A stretch of 33,037 nucleotides of DNA, from NCBI GenBank assembly GCA_020725585.1, contig DYES01000044.1, positions 1 through 33,037 of the forward strand. Reading direction: 5' to 3'. The stretch is from Desulfovirgula sp. GTDB taxonomy: Bacteria > Bacillota > Desulfotomaculia > Desulfotomaculales > Nap2-2B. Of this stretch, positions 7,566-18,369 are shown one piece after another (positions within the stretch are counted from its first letter, which is position 1; the number at the start of each line of letters is the position of its first letter). Below the pieces are notes generated by a model that was not told the DNA's origin, ran no database searches, and saw nothing but the letters and a program-made list of their open reading frames with translations. A program made the translations under genes and the position numbers.

Positions 7566-8150
7566 TTACTTCTTACACCCGTTTCCTATGCCGCCCAAGT
7601 CCCCACGTTCAATCACTTCAAAAATTTCCTCCCAGGAGGAACACCGCCGGACAAGGGGAGGGAGCTGACCCTGATTGTAAGGCGCGTCCAACAAAAGCAC
7701 TGGAACTCCGCAGGAGCTGATCTGGTGAGCATTTTTCAAGCTGTCCTCAATAAACAAATCCACCGATATTCTGCTGCACGCTTCCCTTTTGTCGTGACTG
7801 CCCAGCAGGATTAATCCGTGGTAAGGAATGGCGTGCTTGCGGAGCCACTTTTCCGTTTGGGGGCGGTATTTTTCGTTGCGGGCGGAGACGAGAAAAATAG
7901 CGTGCTTTTGAGCCAGCATAGAGAGACATTGAGCGGCCCCATCCTTTAAAGCCGGGCCTTCCATTAAGGCCTCCTCTTTTTCGCGCAAAAACTTAAACAT
8001 GTCGGCATCGCTTAAACCGTACACTTTAAATATATTATAATCGTTAATATCCTGTAAAGCCAGGTCGGCTTGAAAATAATTGTTGAGCTCGCGAACCAAA
8101 AGCACAAAGGTGTCCGCGATAACGCCGTCGATGTCCACGCCAATGCGCAT
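7566..8150 (-). CDS. HAD-family 5'-nucleotidase-like phosphatase
   Basis: The protein of about 194 residues starts MRIGVDIDGVIADT, the HAD motif I with catalytic Asp6 and Asp8. It continues with a cap-like helical segment (residues 25-65), FLVSARNEKYRPQTEKWLRK (motif II area, Ser) and a motif IV region VDLFIEDSLKNA. This layout resembles the NT5C/YqfW class of 5'(3')-deoxyribonucleotidases and putative nucleotidases of Firmicutes; the substrate cannot be read from sequence. The start at 8150 is preceded by GGAGGGAGC at good spacing; an upstream in-frame ATG at 8171 has none. The gene stands between cobB (98 bases downstream) and a terminator that ends the next upstream gene. Confidence 0.85.
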   Translation of the reverse strand: MRIGVDIDGVIADTFVLLVRELNNYFQADLALQDINDYNIFKVYGLSDADMFKFLREKEEALMEGPALKDGAAQCLSMLAQKHAIFLVSARNEKYRPQTEKWLRKHAIPYHGLILLGSHDKREACSRISVDLFIEDSLKNAHQISSCGVPVLLLDAPYNQGQLPPLVRRCSSWEEIFEVIERGDLGGIGNGCKK

Positions 8151-8194
8151 AAGAGCTCCCTCCAACCACATGATTCAGATGATTGTAAAGAATA

Positions 8195-8229
8195 CAAAAA
8201 GCCGACAATATAAGAAACCTCGTCGGCTT
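8195..8229 (-). terminator. Intrinsic terminator after the unknown gene at 8259-8579
   Basis: On the minus strand AAGCCGAC pairs perfectly with GTCGGCTT across a 15-base loop and is followed by TTTTTGT. It lies 29 bases after the stop of the upstream gene and separates it from the HAD gene. Confidence 0.8.
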
Positions 8230-8258
8230 CATTGATGAGGGTTTGAAAACGTGGGAAG

Positions 8259-8579
8259 CTAGTTCAAAATGTTGCTGATGTCCACGTATAAAGCTCTCTC
8301 CTGCTCGTCAAACCTGGCTTCACATTTACCCCGCGGGTTTATTCCGAAATGCTTGAAAAACCCTTTGCCAAAAACTTTCGTCTTTTTAATCTGCATTCCG
8401 CCGTCATCCACGGCCCGGATGCGCACTGTTTTTGTTTCGCCGTCATAAGCCAATTCCACGTGCCGCGAGTTAAGTTTTTCCCTGGAAACATTATTTAAAA
8501 CAATTGAACTCTTGGAGAAGGATACTATCGGCGCTTTTTCCACTTTTTCGCCGCGAGGTTTATAAACCTCAAAAGCCAC
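8259..8579 (-). CDS. Unknown small conserved-looking protein
   Basis: I do not recognise a family. From a GTG at 8579 the protein is 106 residues and starts MAFEVYKPRGEKVEKAPIVS; an ATG at 8588 directly abuts the AGAGGAG sequence, which is better spaced (9 bases) for the GTG. It has the segment SSIVLNNVSREKLN, HVELAYDGETKTVRIRAV (beta-strand rich), then the basic stretch KKTKVFGKGFFKHFGI and a C-terminal strand pair. There is no signal peptide or membrane segment, and it is rich in Lys and Arg. It is a single-gene unit with a near-consensus sigma-A promoter and a clear terminator, so it should be well expressed. A nucleic-acid-binding role is possible but unproven. Confidence 0.8.
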   Translation of the reverse strand: MAFEVYKPRGEKVEKAPIVSFSKSSIVLNNVSREKLNSRHVELAYDGETKTVRIRAVDDGGMQIKKTKVFGKGFFKHFGINPRGKCEARFDEQERALYVDISNILN

Positions 8580-8609
8580 TCTGATCATCTCCTCTATCTT
8601 TTGAAAGAC

Positions 8610-8639
8610 ATTATATAATAAATGAAATAATTATGTCAA
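8610..8639 (-). promoter_or_regulatory. Near-consensus sigma-A promoter of the unknown gene
   Basis: Minus-strand TTGACA (8634-8639) and TATAAT (8610-8615), both perfect, are separated by 18 bases. Transcription would begin about 20 bases before the GTG start at 8579. Confidence 0.8.
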
Positions 8640-8688
8640 TAAAGTACTTATTCGAATATTTTCAATAAAACCATTTCATTTCTCGCTA

Positions 8689-8717
8689 TTGTAAATTACA
8701 AGTTATCTCGTTATAAT
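8689..8717 (+). promoter_or_regulatory. Candidate promoter of acuA
   Basis: Plus-strand TTGTAA (8689-8694), 17 bases, then perfect TATAAT (8712-8717). It predicts a leader of about 80 bases before acuA. The surrounding AT-rich intergenic region also holds TTGT/ACAA half-sites around 8720-8736 that could bind a regulator. Confidence 0.65.
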
Positions 8718-8803
8718 AATTGTTAAACATGACAAAATTATTTTATTACTAACCTGTCTAACCCGGCAAAGTTGAAAGTTCGGCTGCGAAGGTGAGTCTT
8801 TTT

Positions 8804-9433
8804 ATGGATATGCAACAGGCTATGTTAGAAACTCCTAAGGGAAAAGTGTATATCGAAGGCCCCGCTTCGGGAGCCTACCTGGAAACGTTGACCATGAACA
8901 AGCTTTTATGCAACTTCCGTCCGCCCGACCGCCAACAGCAGGCCCTCATTAAAATCACCACTTTGCCTGACGGGATGATTTACCTGGCCCGCCACCAGCA
9001 GGAAATCGTCGCTTACGTCGCCTTTCACCGGCCGGACGATTATTCCCGCTGGAGCAAGCATCCCCGGATTTTAGAAATGGGGGGCATCGAAGTCAGTCCC
9101 GAGTGGCGGCAATGCCGACTGGCGGAGAATTTGCTGAAGCTGGCTTTTGCCAACGAACGGCTGGAAGATTTTATTGTCATCACCACAGAATACTGCTGGC
9201 ACTGGGATCTGAAAAATACGGGCCTGGGCCTGTGGGCCTACCAGCAAGTGCTCACCAAGTTATTCGGGAAGGTAGGCTTAAAAAAAGTAACCACCGACGA
9301 TCCCGATATTCTTGAGCACCCGGCTAACGTTTTAATGGCCAGGTTCGGCAAGAACGTCAGCAAAGAGGACCTCGAACTTTTTGAAAAAATGAGGTTTATG
9401 GGCAAGTACAACCAGGCGGCTAATCTTTTTTAA
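8804..9433 (+). CDS. acuA: AcuA-family protein acetyltransferase (GNAT)
   Basis: The 209-residue protein resembles Bacillus subtilis AcuA, the GNAT enzyme that acetylates and inactivates acetyl-CoA synthetase AcsA. Matching features are VYIEGPASGAYLETL near the N-terminus, FRPPDRQQQALIKI, a central GNAT core with LEMGGIEVSPEWRQCRLAENLLKLA (acetyl-CoA binding), the very characteristic IVITTEYCWHWDLKNTGLGLW, DDPDILEHPANVLMARFGK, and a helical C-terminus. The normal acetyl-CoA loop Q/RxxGxG/A is represented by RQCRLA, slightly divergent. The ATG at 8804 has AAGGTGAG at good spacing; the in-frame GTG at 8792 overlaps that site. No acetyl-CoA synthetase or acuC lies in the window. Its last 14 bases overlap the convergent tetR gene. 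Confidence 0.88.
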   Translation: MDMQQAMLETPKGKVYIEGPASGAYLETLTMNKLLCNFRPPDRQQQALIKITTLPDGMIYLARHQQEIVAYVAFHRPDDYSRWSKHPRILEMGGIEVSPEWRQCRLAENLLKLAFANERLEDFIVITTEYCWHWDLKNTGLGLWAYQQVLTKLFGKVGLKKVTTDDPDILEHPANVLMARFGKNVSKEDLELFEKMRFMGKYNQAANLF

Positions 9434-10016
9434 AGAGCGGGCGCACAAGATAATCGGCAAAAAACTCCGCGATTTCTTCCCTGTTCATACTCCCTTTTTC
9501 AGAATACCACCGTGGTATCCAGTTCATCGCCCCCATAATGATAAATACGGCCATCTTGCTCGCCAGCGGGCGAAAGACCCCTTTTTCTATCCCTTCGTCC
9601 ACCAGCTGGCGGAAATACCTCTCGTACCGGTCGCGTTTCGCCACGATAATCTGGCGGTAATTATCCTCCAGCTCAAATTCCTGCCCGAGAGCGACGGTCA
9701 CCAAAGACATCTCGCCTACGACCATTTCAATGTGGGCCTTAATTCCTTCTTTTAACTTAACCTCCACCGGCCAGTCCGCAGCCATGATTTCCTGCATGCG
9801 GTTAATCAACATATCCATGGCCAATTCGTGGCACTGAAAAAGGAGCTCCTGCTTGCTGTTTATATAGTAATAAATAGATCCCTTGGTATATTTGAGATTC
9901 CTGGCGATATCCTCCAGGGTGGCGTCATGGTAACCCTTTTCGCTGAACAGTTTGGCGGCCACTTTGATTATATTCATTTTCCTTTCTGCCGCTCTTTCCT
10001 CGCGAAAGCTCAACAC
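9420..10016 (-). CDS. TetR/AcrR-family transcriptional regulator
   Basis: About 198 residues. The N-terminal helix-turn-helix is clear: IIKVAAKLFSEKGYHDATL, EDIARNLKYTKGSIYYYI, then NSKQELLFQCHE, the classic TetR start. The C-terminal ligand and dimer domain (residues ~70-198) is all helical and contains EFELEDNYRQIIVAKRDRYERYF, resembling TetR_C domains of acyl-CoA-responsive regulators such as FadR-type proteins; the ligand is unknown. The start is a GTG at 10016 or TTG at 10013, both after GGGAGG; an upstream TTG at 10031 overlaps this site. It is convergent with and overlaps acuA by 14 bases. A short palindrome in its upstream region is a candidate operator. Confidence 0.9.
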   Translation of the reverse strand: MLSFREERAAERKMNIIKVAAKLFSEKGYHDATLEDIARNLKYTKGSIYYYINSKQELLFQCHELAMDMLINRMQEIMAADWPVEVKLKEGIKAHIEMVVGEMSLVTVALGQEFELEDNYRQIIVAKRDRYERYFRQLVDEGIEKGVFRPLASKMAVFIIMGAMNWIPRWYSEKGSMNREEIAEFFADYLVRPLFKKD

Positions 10017-10092
10017 CGGCACCTCCCTCAAAATTGAGATAATGAAAAATAAAATAATTAAATATAATAAATAACCTCTAACAATAGCCCTT

Positions 10093-10103
10093 TAGTGACA
10101 CTA
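10093..10103. promoter_or_regulatory. Short palindrome upstream of tetR (possible operator)
   Basis: TAGTGACACTA is a perfect 5-1-5 palindrome about 77 bases upstream of the tetR start in an AT-rich stretch of about 200 bases that otherwise shows no gene. TetR regulators often bind such sites to control themselves. Short palindromes arise by chance, so support is weak. Confidence 0.25.
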
Positions 10104-10234
10104 TTAATACTCTATATTACTCTTAAAACACGGCAATTCCTTTTTTGTTTAAAAAATAACTTAGAATTAAAAGTTTAACCCTTGCCTAAAGATGTCTTTA
10201 GTTTTCACATGACCATTGAAAAATAAATATGGCT

Positions 10235-10273
10235 AAAAAAACAAAAATGCCCGGTGATTGTTTTACCGGGCAT
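10235..10273 (-). terminator. Intrinsic terminator of the dnaK-rpsU operon
   Basis: On the minus strand ATGCCCGGT pairs perfectly with ACCGGGCAT over a 9-base loop, followed by TTTTTGTTTTTTT. It starts 10 bases after the rpsU stop and should end the long heat-shock operon. Confidence 0.9.
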
Positions 10274-10282
10274 GACCTGCTC

Positions 10283-10459
10283 TTAGCGATATTTGCGCCG
10301 GCGAGCCGCCTGGGCTTTTTTCTTGCGCCGGACACTCGGTTTCTCGTAACGCTCGTGTCTTCTCGCTTCAGCCAAAACGCCTGCTTTTTGGCAGCTGCGC
10401 TTAAAACGACGGAGGGCGCTGTCCAGTGTTTCATTTTTTCCAACCCGTACCTCTGCCAT
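10283..10459 (-). CDS. rpsU: 30S ribosomal protein S21
   Basis: A 58-residue basic protein of the small ribosomal subunit. It begins [20 protein letters not shown] and includes [20 protein letters not shown], ending in [15 protein letters not shown], all standard for S21. The ATG at 10459 has AGGGAGGGG about 7 bases upstream. It is the last gene of the operon that starts at hrcA, 64 bases after the HIT gene and just before a strong terminator. The HIT-rpsU order after rsmE and mtaB is common in Firmicutes. Confidence 0.97.
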   Translation of the reverse strand: MAEVRVGKNETLDSALRRFKRSCQKAGVLAEARRHERYEKPSVRRKKKAQAARRRKYR

Positions 10460-10523
10460 CCATTTCCCCTCCCTCCGCCAGATTGATTTTTCTCACGCCT
10501 GCTCTACCCCGCTTTTGATTATT

Positions 10524-10868
10524 TTAACCAGGTGGCCACTGAAGAGGGCGACCGGCAAGAAAATGGTAATGAATGTGGAAGATCAGCTGCCCGCCATCTT
10601 CCAGGCAATTGCTCACCAGGCGAAAACCTTTTTTGGTCAGGCCGGCTTCCCTGGCGATCATGCCGGCAACGCGCTGCAGGTGACCAACTATGCCCTCATC
10701 TTCCTCTTTTAAGTCAAGAAAAGTAGGAATGTGTTTTTTCGGTATTAATAAGTAATGGATCGGGGCCGCCGGGCGGATATCTTTAAAAGCCATCACCTGG
10801 TCGTCTTCATAGATTATTTCTGCCGGAATGTTTCTGTTTACAATTTTACAAAAGATGCACTCTTGCAT
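10524..10868 (-). CDS. HIT-family nucleotide-binding hydrolase
   Basis: A 114-residue histidine-triad protein of the HinT/PKCI branch, which hydrolyses AMP-lysine or AMP-like phosphoramidates in characterised members; the cellular substrate here is unknown. It begins MQECIFCKIVNRNIPAEIIYED, with a Cys-x2-Cys pair typical of this branch, continues AFKDIRPAAPIHYLLIPKKHI, and ends with the triad motif HIHYHFLAGRPL. The start at 10868 has GAGGGGGT about 9 bases upstream. It lies 65 bases downstream of mtaB in the heat-shock/translation operon. The residue before the triad, QLIF, is slightly unusual but the histidines are intact. Confidence 0.93.
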   Translation of the reverse strand: MQECIFCKIVNRNIPAEIIYEDDQVMAFKDIRPAAPIHYLLIPKKHIPTFLDLKEEDEGIVGHLQRVAGMIAREAGLTKKGFRLVSNCLEDGGQLIFHIHYHFLAGRPLQWPPG

Positions 10869-10933
10869 GCAGGCTTCACCCCCTCTTGAAGACCACATAA
10901 TATTCTATTCAACAGCATTTATTTAAATCCTTC

Positions 10934-12268
10934 TTAAAAATTTTCTTCCCGCGCCTTTTCCACCAGGGTGCCTTTTAAGACCGTGCCGCAAAGCTCCGCC
11001 ACCTGAACCTTCACCAGTTCTGCGCGCAGATCAAGGGCAGCCGGAAAGGCAACGCGCAGGTAATGGCCGGTCAACCCTTCGTAGCATCCGGGAAATTCCC
11101 GGGAGGGCTCTTCAGCCAGCACTTCTACCTGCCGGCCCAAAAAACGCGCGGCGAAGGCGCCGGCCAGCGCCTCGCCCAGGGCAATCATCCGCCTGCTGCG
11201 CTCCTCCTTAACCGGTGCAGGAACCTGGTTCGGCATCTTTGCCGCGGGCGTGCCCTTGCGTGGGGAATACTTAAACACGTGCAGCCTGGAAAAGGCCATT
11301 TCTTGAACAAAAAGGTAAGTGCTGGCAAACTGCTCTTCGGTCTCCCCGGGAAAACCGACCAGGACATCGGTGGTAATGGCCACCTCCGGGATATTCCGGC
11401 GGATTGTCGCGATTAGCTCGCGAAAATATTCGGCCGTGTAATGCCGGTTCATTTTTTGCAACACCGTATTGTCTGCGCTCTGCAGGGGAATGTGCAGGTG
11501 GCGGCAGATCTTCTCTTGGGCGGCGACGACGGCAATCAAGGAGGGGGTGAAGTCCAGGGGCTCCACCGAACTGAGCCGCAGGCGGACCAGGCCGGGCAGT
11601 TTGACCAGGGAAACAAGCAGCCTCGCCAGGTCTATTTCCTCCGGCAGGTCGCGGCCGTAAGCGCCCGTCTGGATGCCCGTAACCACGATCTCCTTGTAGC
11701 CGGCCGCGATTAAACACCTGGCTTCCGCCAGAATATTCTCCGGGCGCCTGCTTTTGAGCGGCCCCCGCGCGTAAGGCACGATGCAGTAAGTACAGTAGTT
11801 GCTGCAGCCTTCCTGGATCTTTAAAAAAGCCCGCACGCGTTCGCCCAAAGCCGGTGCAGGCAATTCTTCGAACTCTTTTGCCGCGCAAGCATCCTGAACA
11901 GCCACCCGGGGGCCGTTTCGCCCGCCCGCCGATTCAATTAAATCAACAATGCGCCCTTTTTCCCGCGTACCCAACACCAGGTCAACCCCGGGAACGGCCG
12001 CCACTTCCTCGGGGGAAACCTGCGCGTAACAACCCGTCACCACGATCAAGGCGTCCGGGTTGTTTTTCGCCGCCCGGCGGATCAGCTGGCGGGATTTGCG
12101 GTCCCCAATGTGCGTAACCGTACAGGTATTGATTATGTAGATGTCAGCCGGCTCGGCAAAATCAACTACCTGGTAGCCCCGGCGGGAAAAAAGGCTGGCC
12201 AAGGCCGCCGAGTCGTACTGATTTACCTTGCAGCCGAGGGTGGCGATGGCTACCTTTTTTATGTTCAT
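10934..12268 (-). CDS. mtaB: tRNA t6A37 methylthiotransferase MtaB
   Basis: Radical-SAM enzyme that turns t6A37 into ms2t6A37 in tRNA-Lys(UUU). The 444-residue protein has the three parts of the family. The N-terminal methylthiotransferase domain carries cluster cysteines Cys13 (TLGCKVNQYDS), Cys49 (NTCTVTHIGDRKSR) and Cys80 (VTGCYAQ). The radical SAM domain has CSNYCTYC (Cys155, 159, 162) and PYARGPLKSR. The C-terminal TRAM-like region is residues ~370-440. DVLVGFPGETEEQF is also typical. The NQYDS form and the loss of the MiaB-type motifs favour MtaB (YqeV) over MiaB or RimO. It overlaps rsmE by 4 bases. Its substrate base is made by TsaD, whose gene is at 5684-6706. Confidence 0.95.
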   Translation of the reverse strand: MNIKKVAIATLGCKVNQYDSAALASLFSRRGYQVVDFAEPADIYIINTCTVTHIGDRKSRQLIRRAAKNNPDALIVVTGCYAQVSPEEVAAVPGVDLVLGTREKGRIVDLIESAGGRNGPRVAVQDACAAKEFEELPAPALGERVRAFLKIQEGCSNYCTYCIVPYARGPLKSRRPENILAEARCLIAAGYKEIVVTGIQTGAYGRDLPEEIDLARLLVSLVKLPGLVRLRLSSVEPLDFTPSLIAVVAAQEKICRHLHIPLQSADNTVLQKMNRHYTAEYFRELIATIRRNIPEVAITTDVLVGFPGETEEQFASTYLFVQEMAFSRLHVFKYSPRKGTPAAKMPNQVPAPVKEERSRRMIALGEALAGAFAARFLGRQVEVLAEEPSREFPGCYEGLTGHYLRVAFPAALDLRAELVKVQVAELCGTVLKGTLVEKAREENF

Positions 12269-13023
12269 CCCCCCAGATCGCCAAGTTCGTACAAGATCAT
12301 GGCCACCGCCGCGATGGCCGCCGTTTCCGTCCGCAGGATGCGCCTGCCCAGCGAAACCGCCGCCACACGGCGGCTTTTCGCCAGCTCTACTTCTTCTCTC
12401 GCCAACCCGCCTTCCGGGCCGATAAAAAGAAAAATTTTATCCGGAATTTTTTCCCGGCTTCCTTCTTTCGATATTTTTAACACTTGCCTTAGGGAAATCG
12501 CGCCTTCCTCTTCCCAGGGCATTATTCCGAGGGCGTCAGGGGGCATGGCGGCAAAAACCTCTTTTAAAGACATGGGGACACTCACTCCGGGCACTTCTCC
12601 CCGTTGGCATTGCTTGGCCGCCTCGTAGGCCACCCGCCGCCAGCGGAGGACGCGCTGCTGCAATTTCTCGCCCGAAAGCCTTACCACCGCTCTGTTCGCG
12701 GTCCAAGGGATGATTTCTTTCACGCCTAGTTCGGTGCATTTCTGGATGATCATTTCCATTTTTTCACCTTTGGGGATCCCCTGAACGAGCGTGATCCGCG
12801 CCGCGGGCTCCGCATTGATGATAAATTCTTCTTCGATCGCCCCTTCTACTTCTGCACCGATTCTATCTAACCTGACCCGGTAGCCTTTGCCCTGCCCGTC
12901 CGCGACAATTAACCCGTCCCCCGGCCGCAGCCGCAAAACGCGGGTGATGTGCGCAGCATCAGGACCAGTGATCGTTACTTTTTGCTTTTTAATTTGCTTC
13001 GGCGAAACAAAAAAATACGTCAT
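12265..13023 (-). CDS. rsmE: 16S rRNA m3U1498 methyltransferase RsmE
   Basis: SPOUT-class methyltransferase that methylates N3 of U1498 in 16S rRNA. The 252-residue protein begins MTYFFVSPKQIKKQKVTITG with a PUA-like N-terminal domain containing HITRVLRLRPGD, and has the trefoil-knot motifs LVQGIPKGEKMEMIIQKCTELG, FIGPEGGL and SLGRRILRTETAAIAAVAM. It starts 1 base after the dnaJ stop and ends inside the mtaB start. In many Firmicutes prmA (L11 methyltransferase) lies between dnaJ and rsmE; here it is absent and the two genes abut. Confidence 0.96.
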   Translation of the reverse strand: MTYFFVSPKQIKKQKVTITGPDAAHITRVLRLRPGDGLIVADGQGKGYRVRLDRIGAEVEGAIEEEFIINAEPAARITLVQGIPKGEKMEMIIQKCTELGVKEIIPWTANRAVVRLSGEKLQQRVLRWRRVAYEAAKQCQRGEVPGVSVPMSLKEVFAAMPPDALGIMPWEEEGAISLRQVLKISKEGSREKIPDKIFLFIGPEGGLAREEVELAKSRRVAAVSLGRRILRTETAAIAAVAMILYELGDLGG

Positions 13024-13024
13024 C

Positions 13025-14167
<1,143 letters not shown>

Positions 14168-14189
14168 TCACCCCGCCAGACAACAGGCC

Positions 14190-16014
<1,825 letters not shown>

Positions 16015-16022
<8 letters not shown>

Positions 16023-16749
16023 TTACCCTTTCACCCTCCTGAACTTCTTTTTGTTTAGCGCGTCCCACTTTAACCATGGCCGGTCGAATAACCTTATCCT
16101 TTAAATAATATCCCTTGCGTAATTCTTCTACAATAATATTATCATTGCCCGCTTCCTCTGTTTCCTCCCAGGCGACGGCCTCGTGCCGGGAGGGATCAAA
16201 CTTTTCGCCTAAAGCGGGAATGGGCGCAAGCCCCTGGGCTTTAAGCAGATGACAAAGCTGCCTGTAAATCATCTCCACCCCTTCGTAAAAGGCATCCGCG
16301 TTTTCCCGCCCGAAAGAAAGCGCCCGTTCAAAGTTATCCAGCACCGGAAGCAATTGCGTGATTAATTCTTCCGCGGCAAACTTGAGCAATTCCTCCCTTT
16401 CCCGGAGGGCACGTTTCCGGTAATTATCAAAATCTGCCTGGAGCCGGACGAGGCGGTGGAAATATTCCTGCGCCTGGGCGGTAGCCTCCGCCAGCTGGCG
16501 TTTAAGCTCTTCAACGTCTGCTTCCGGTTCGGGAGCCGCCTTTTGTTCGGCTTGCGGCTCCGTTTGTTCCGCTTCTTTCTGATCCCGTTCTATTTTCTCC
16601 GTTTCGGAAGGAGCATCCGGGGGATTCTCCCCCGGGAGTTCGCTATTTTGCTGGCGCTGCGTCTTTTCCTCCTCCGGCTGGACAGCAACGATTTTTTCCT
16701 TCAAGTTTTCTTTGACGGTTTGTTTTTCTTGTTCCAGATGGCTACCCAT
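16015..16749 (-). CDS. grpE: Nucleotide exchange factor GrpE
   Basis: Releases ADP from DnaK. From the ATG at 16749 the protein has 244 residues. Residues 1-75 are a long charged, Glu/Gln-rich extension, followed by the long coiled-coil helix ([20 protein letters not shown]) and the conserved core [31 protein letters not shown], and the C-terminal beta domain with FDPSRHEAV and [11 protein letters not shown]. The chosen start has GAGGTG about 7 bases upstream; an in-frame ATG at 16812 would add 21 residues and overlap no good signal. It follows the chaperonin gene by 46 bases and overlaps dnaK by 8. Confidence 0.95.
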
Positions 16750-16795
16750 CCCCTTCACCTCACAACAGTTATTCTTCCCCGTTTGGCCCTTGTGA

Positions 16796-18367
16796 TTAAG
16801 TTTTTGCCTCAACCTCTCTTCCTTCGCCTACTTTTTCTTCCTTTTTCTTAATAATTGTATCTATCCTTAAAATGGCTTCCGCCACTTCTCCCGCTGCTTT
16901 AAAGGCGTAGCTTTTGACCAGGAGGGGATCGATTACGCCCGCCTGGTACATATCGCAAACCTCGCCCGTATCGCAGTCGATGGCCAGAGCGTCGTTGCCA
17001 GCCTGTACCTGGGCCGCGATCACGTCGCCCACCTTCTCCAGGGGGTTAAAACCCGCGTTGGCCACAATTTGCGCCAGGGGGCGCCTGAGTGCCTCCACGA
17101 CGCAATCCACCCCGTAAGCGGCCATGCCGCGCACCCCGGCGCGCAGCTTTTCCACTTCGCGGGCCACGGCAATCTCCAGGGCGCCGCCGCCGGGCACGAC
17201 GCCCCCCTTAATCGCGGCCTGGACGGCCGCGGCTGCGTCCCTGGCGATCCGCTCCCGCTCGCCGACCACTTCCCGGGTGGCCGCGCCGACGACAAGCGTT
17301 GCCATGGGCTTCCCGGCCCCCTCGCAGATCCAGACCTGCTCCAGTTTTTCGTCGTTAAAAACGCGGCGCGCCCGCCCCAAATACTGCTCGAGCTGGGCGG
17401 GATCTTTTTTCAAACCCGTGCGCTTGATCATGCGTGCGCCTACATGCTCGGCGGCCTTGCGCAGCTCCCGCGCCCGCACCCGCTGCACCACCATCACGCC
17501 CGCGTCGGTGAGCATTTCTTCGGCAAGATCGTCTACGCCCCGGTCAACCAGTACCAGCCCCACCCGCAGCTCGATTATTTTCCGGACATTTTCCCGAAAC
17601 TGGTTCTGCAGTTCCAGGTAGCGCGCAAAACCGGACTCGGTGGAAAGGGCTTCGTCTTCTATTTCTTCCGGCTCCAGAGCGTCGTCAATAACCAGCACTT
17701 GCACATTTTCCAGCTCGCGGGGCATCTGGCGGTTAAGGCGCTCCTTGGTGATGATCACTCCCGATAAAACCTGGTTTTCGGCCCCTTCCTGGGCGACGAC
17801 AATATCCGCAAATTTAAAGGAAGGATCGCTGAGTTTTTCCCTGCCGATCAGGCGCGCCGCCTGCACCACCAGGTCCGCTATATCCTCGTGGCCCCGGCCG
17901 GCGACCAGGGCGACCTGGCGAACGGCGGGATCGTCCAAACCCGCCACGGGGCGGGACTTTTCCTTCATCAACGCCAGCCCCTTTTTTAGGCCGGCCCGCA
18001 GCCCCTCAATAACCCTGGCCACGGGCACTCCGCGGGAAACCAGCTCCACGCCCGCGCCGACCATCGCTCCCGCCATGACGGCGGCCGTCGTGGTCCCGTC
18101 GCCCACTTCCTCCTGCTGGGCCTTCGCGATATTAATCAACATCCTGGCCGCCGGGTGGTTGGCTTCCATTTGGGTCAAAATGGTGACGCCGTCGTTGGTA
18201 ATGATCACCTCGCCAAATTTATCCACCAGCATGGTATCCAGACCCTTGGGCCCCAACGTGTTCTCTACCGCCGAGGCAATGGCCCGGATGGCGTTTGCGT
18301 TGCTCACCAGGGCGGCCAGCCGCTCGTTAACCTCTGCGCCGCCGCTCGCCTGCTGTTTGAGGGTCAA
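16796..18367 (-). CDS. Thermosome-like (group III) bacterial chaperonin
   Basis: A 523-residue member of the TCP-1/thermosome (group II-type) chaperonins rather than GroEL. Motifs: NTLGPKGLDTMLVDKFG and IITNDGVTIL (nucleotide binding), HPAARMLINIAKAQQEEVGDGTTTAAV (catalytic), an apical domain with a built-in helical protrusion near LEPEEIEDEALSTESGFARY in place of a GroES partner site, then GGVVPGGGALEIAVAREVE and the C-terminal equatorial part ending in a charged tail. Bacterial proteins of this type, encoded in the dnaK operon, are called group III chaperonins (first characterised in Carboxydothermus hydrogenoformans). TTG at 18367 has GGAGGT 8 bases upstream; a TTG at 18373, overlapping the hrcA stop, is only 2 bases from it. 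Expected to be under HrcA/CIRCE control. Confidence 0.95.
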   Translation of the reverse strand: MTLKQQASGGAEVNERLAALVSNANAIRAIASAVENTLGPKGLDTMLVDKFGEVIITNDGVTILTQMEANHPAARMLINIAKAQQEEVGDGTTTAAVMAGAMVGAGVELVSRGVPVARVIEGLRAGLKKGLALMKEKSRPVAGLDDPAVRQVALVAGRGHEDIADLVVQAARLIGREKLSDPSFKFADIVVAQEGAENQVLSGVIITKERLNRQMPRELENVQVLVIDDALEPEEIEDEALSTESGFARYLELQNQFRENVRKIIELRVGLVLVDRGVDDLAEEMLTDAGVMVVQRVRARELRKAAEHVGARMIKRTGLKKDPAQLEQYLGRARRVFNDEKLEQVWICEGAGKPMATLVVGAATREVVGERERIARDAAAAVQAAIKGGVVPGGGALEIAVAREVEKLRAGVRGMAAYGVDCVVEALRRPLAQIVANAGFNPLEKVGDVIAAQVQAGNDALAIDCDTGEVCDMYQAGVIDPLLVKSYAFKAAGEVAEAILRIDTIIKKKEEKVGEGREVEAKT

Positions 18368-18369
18368 AT

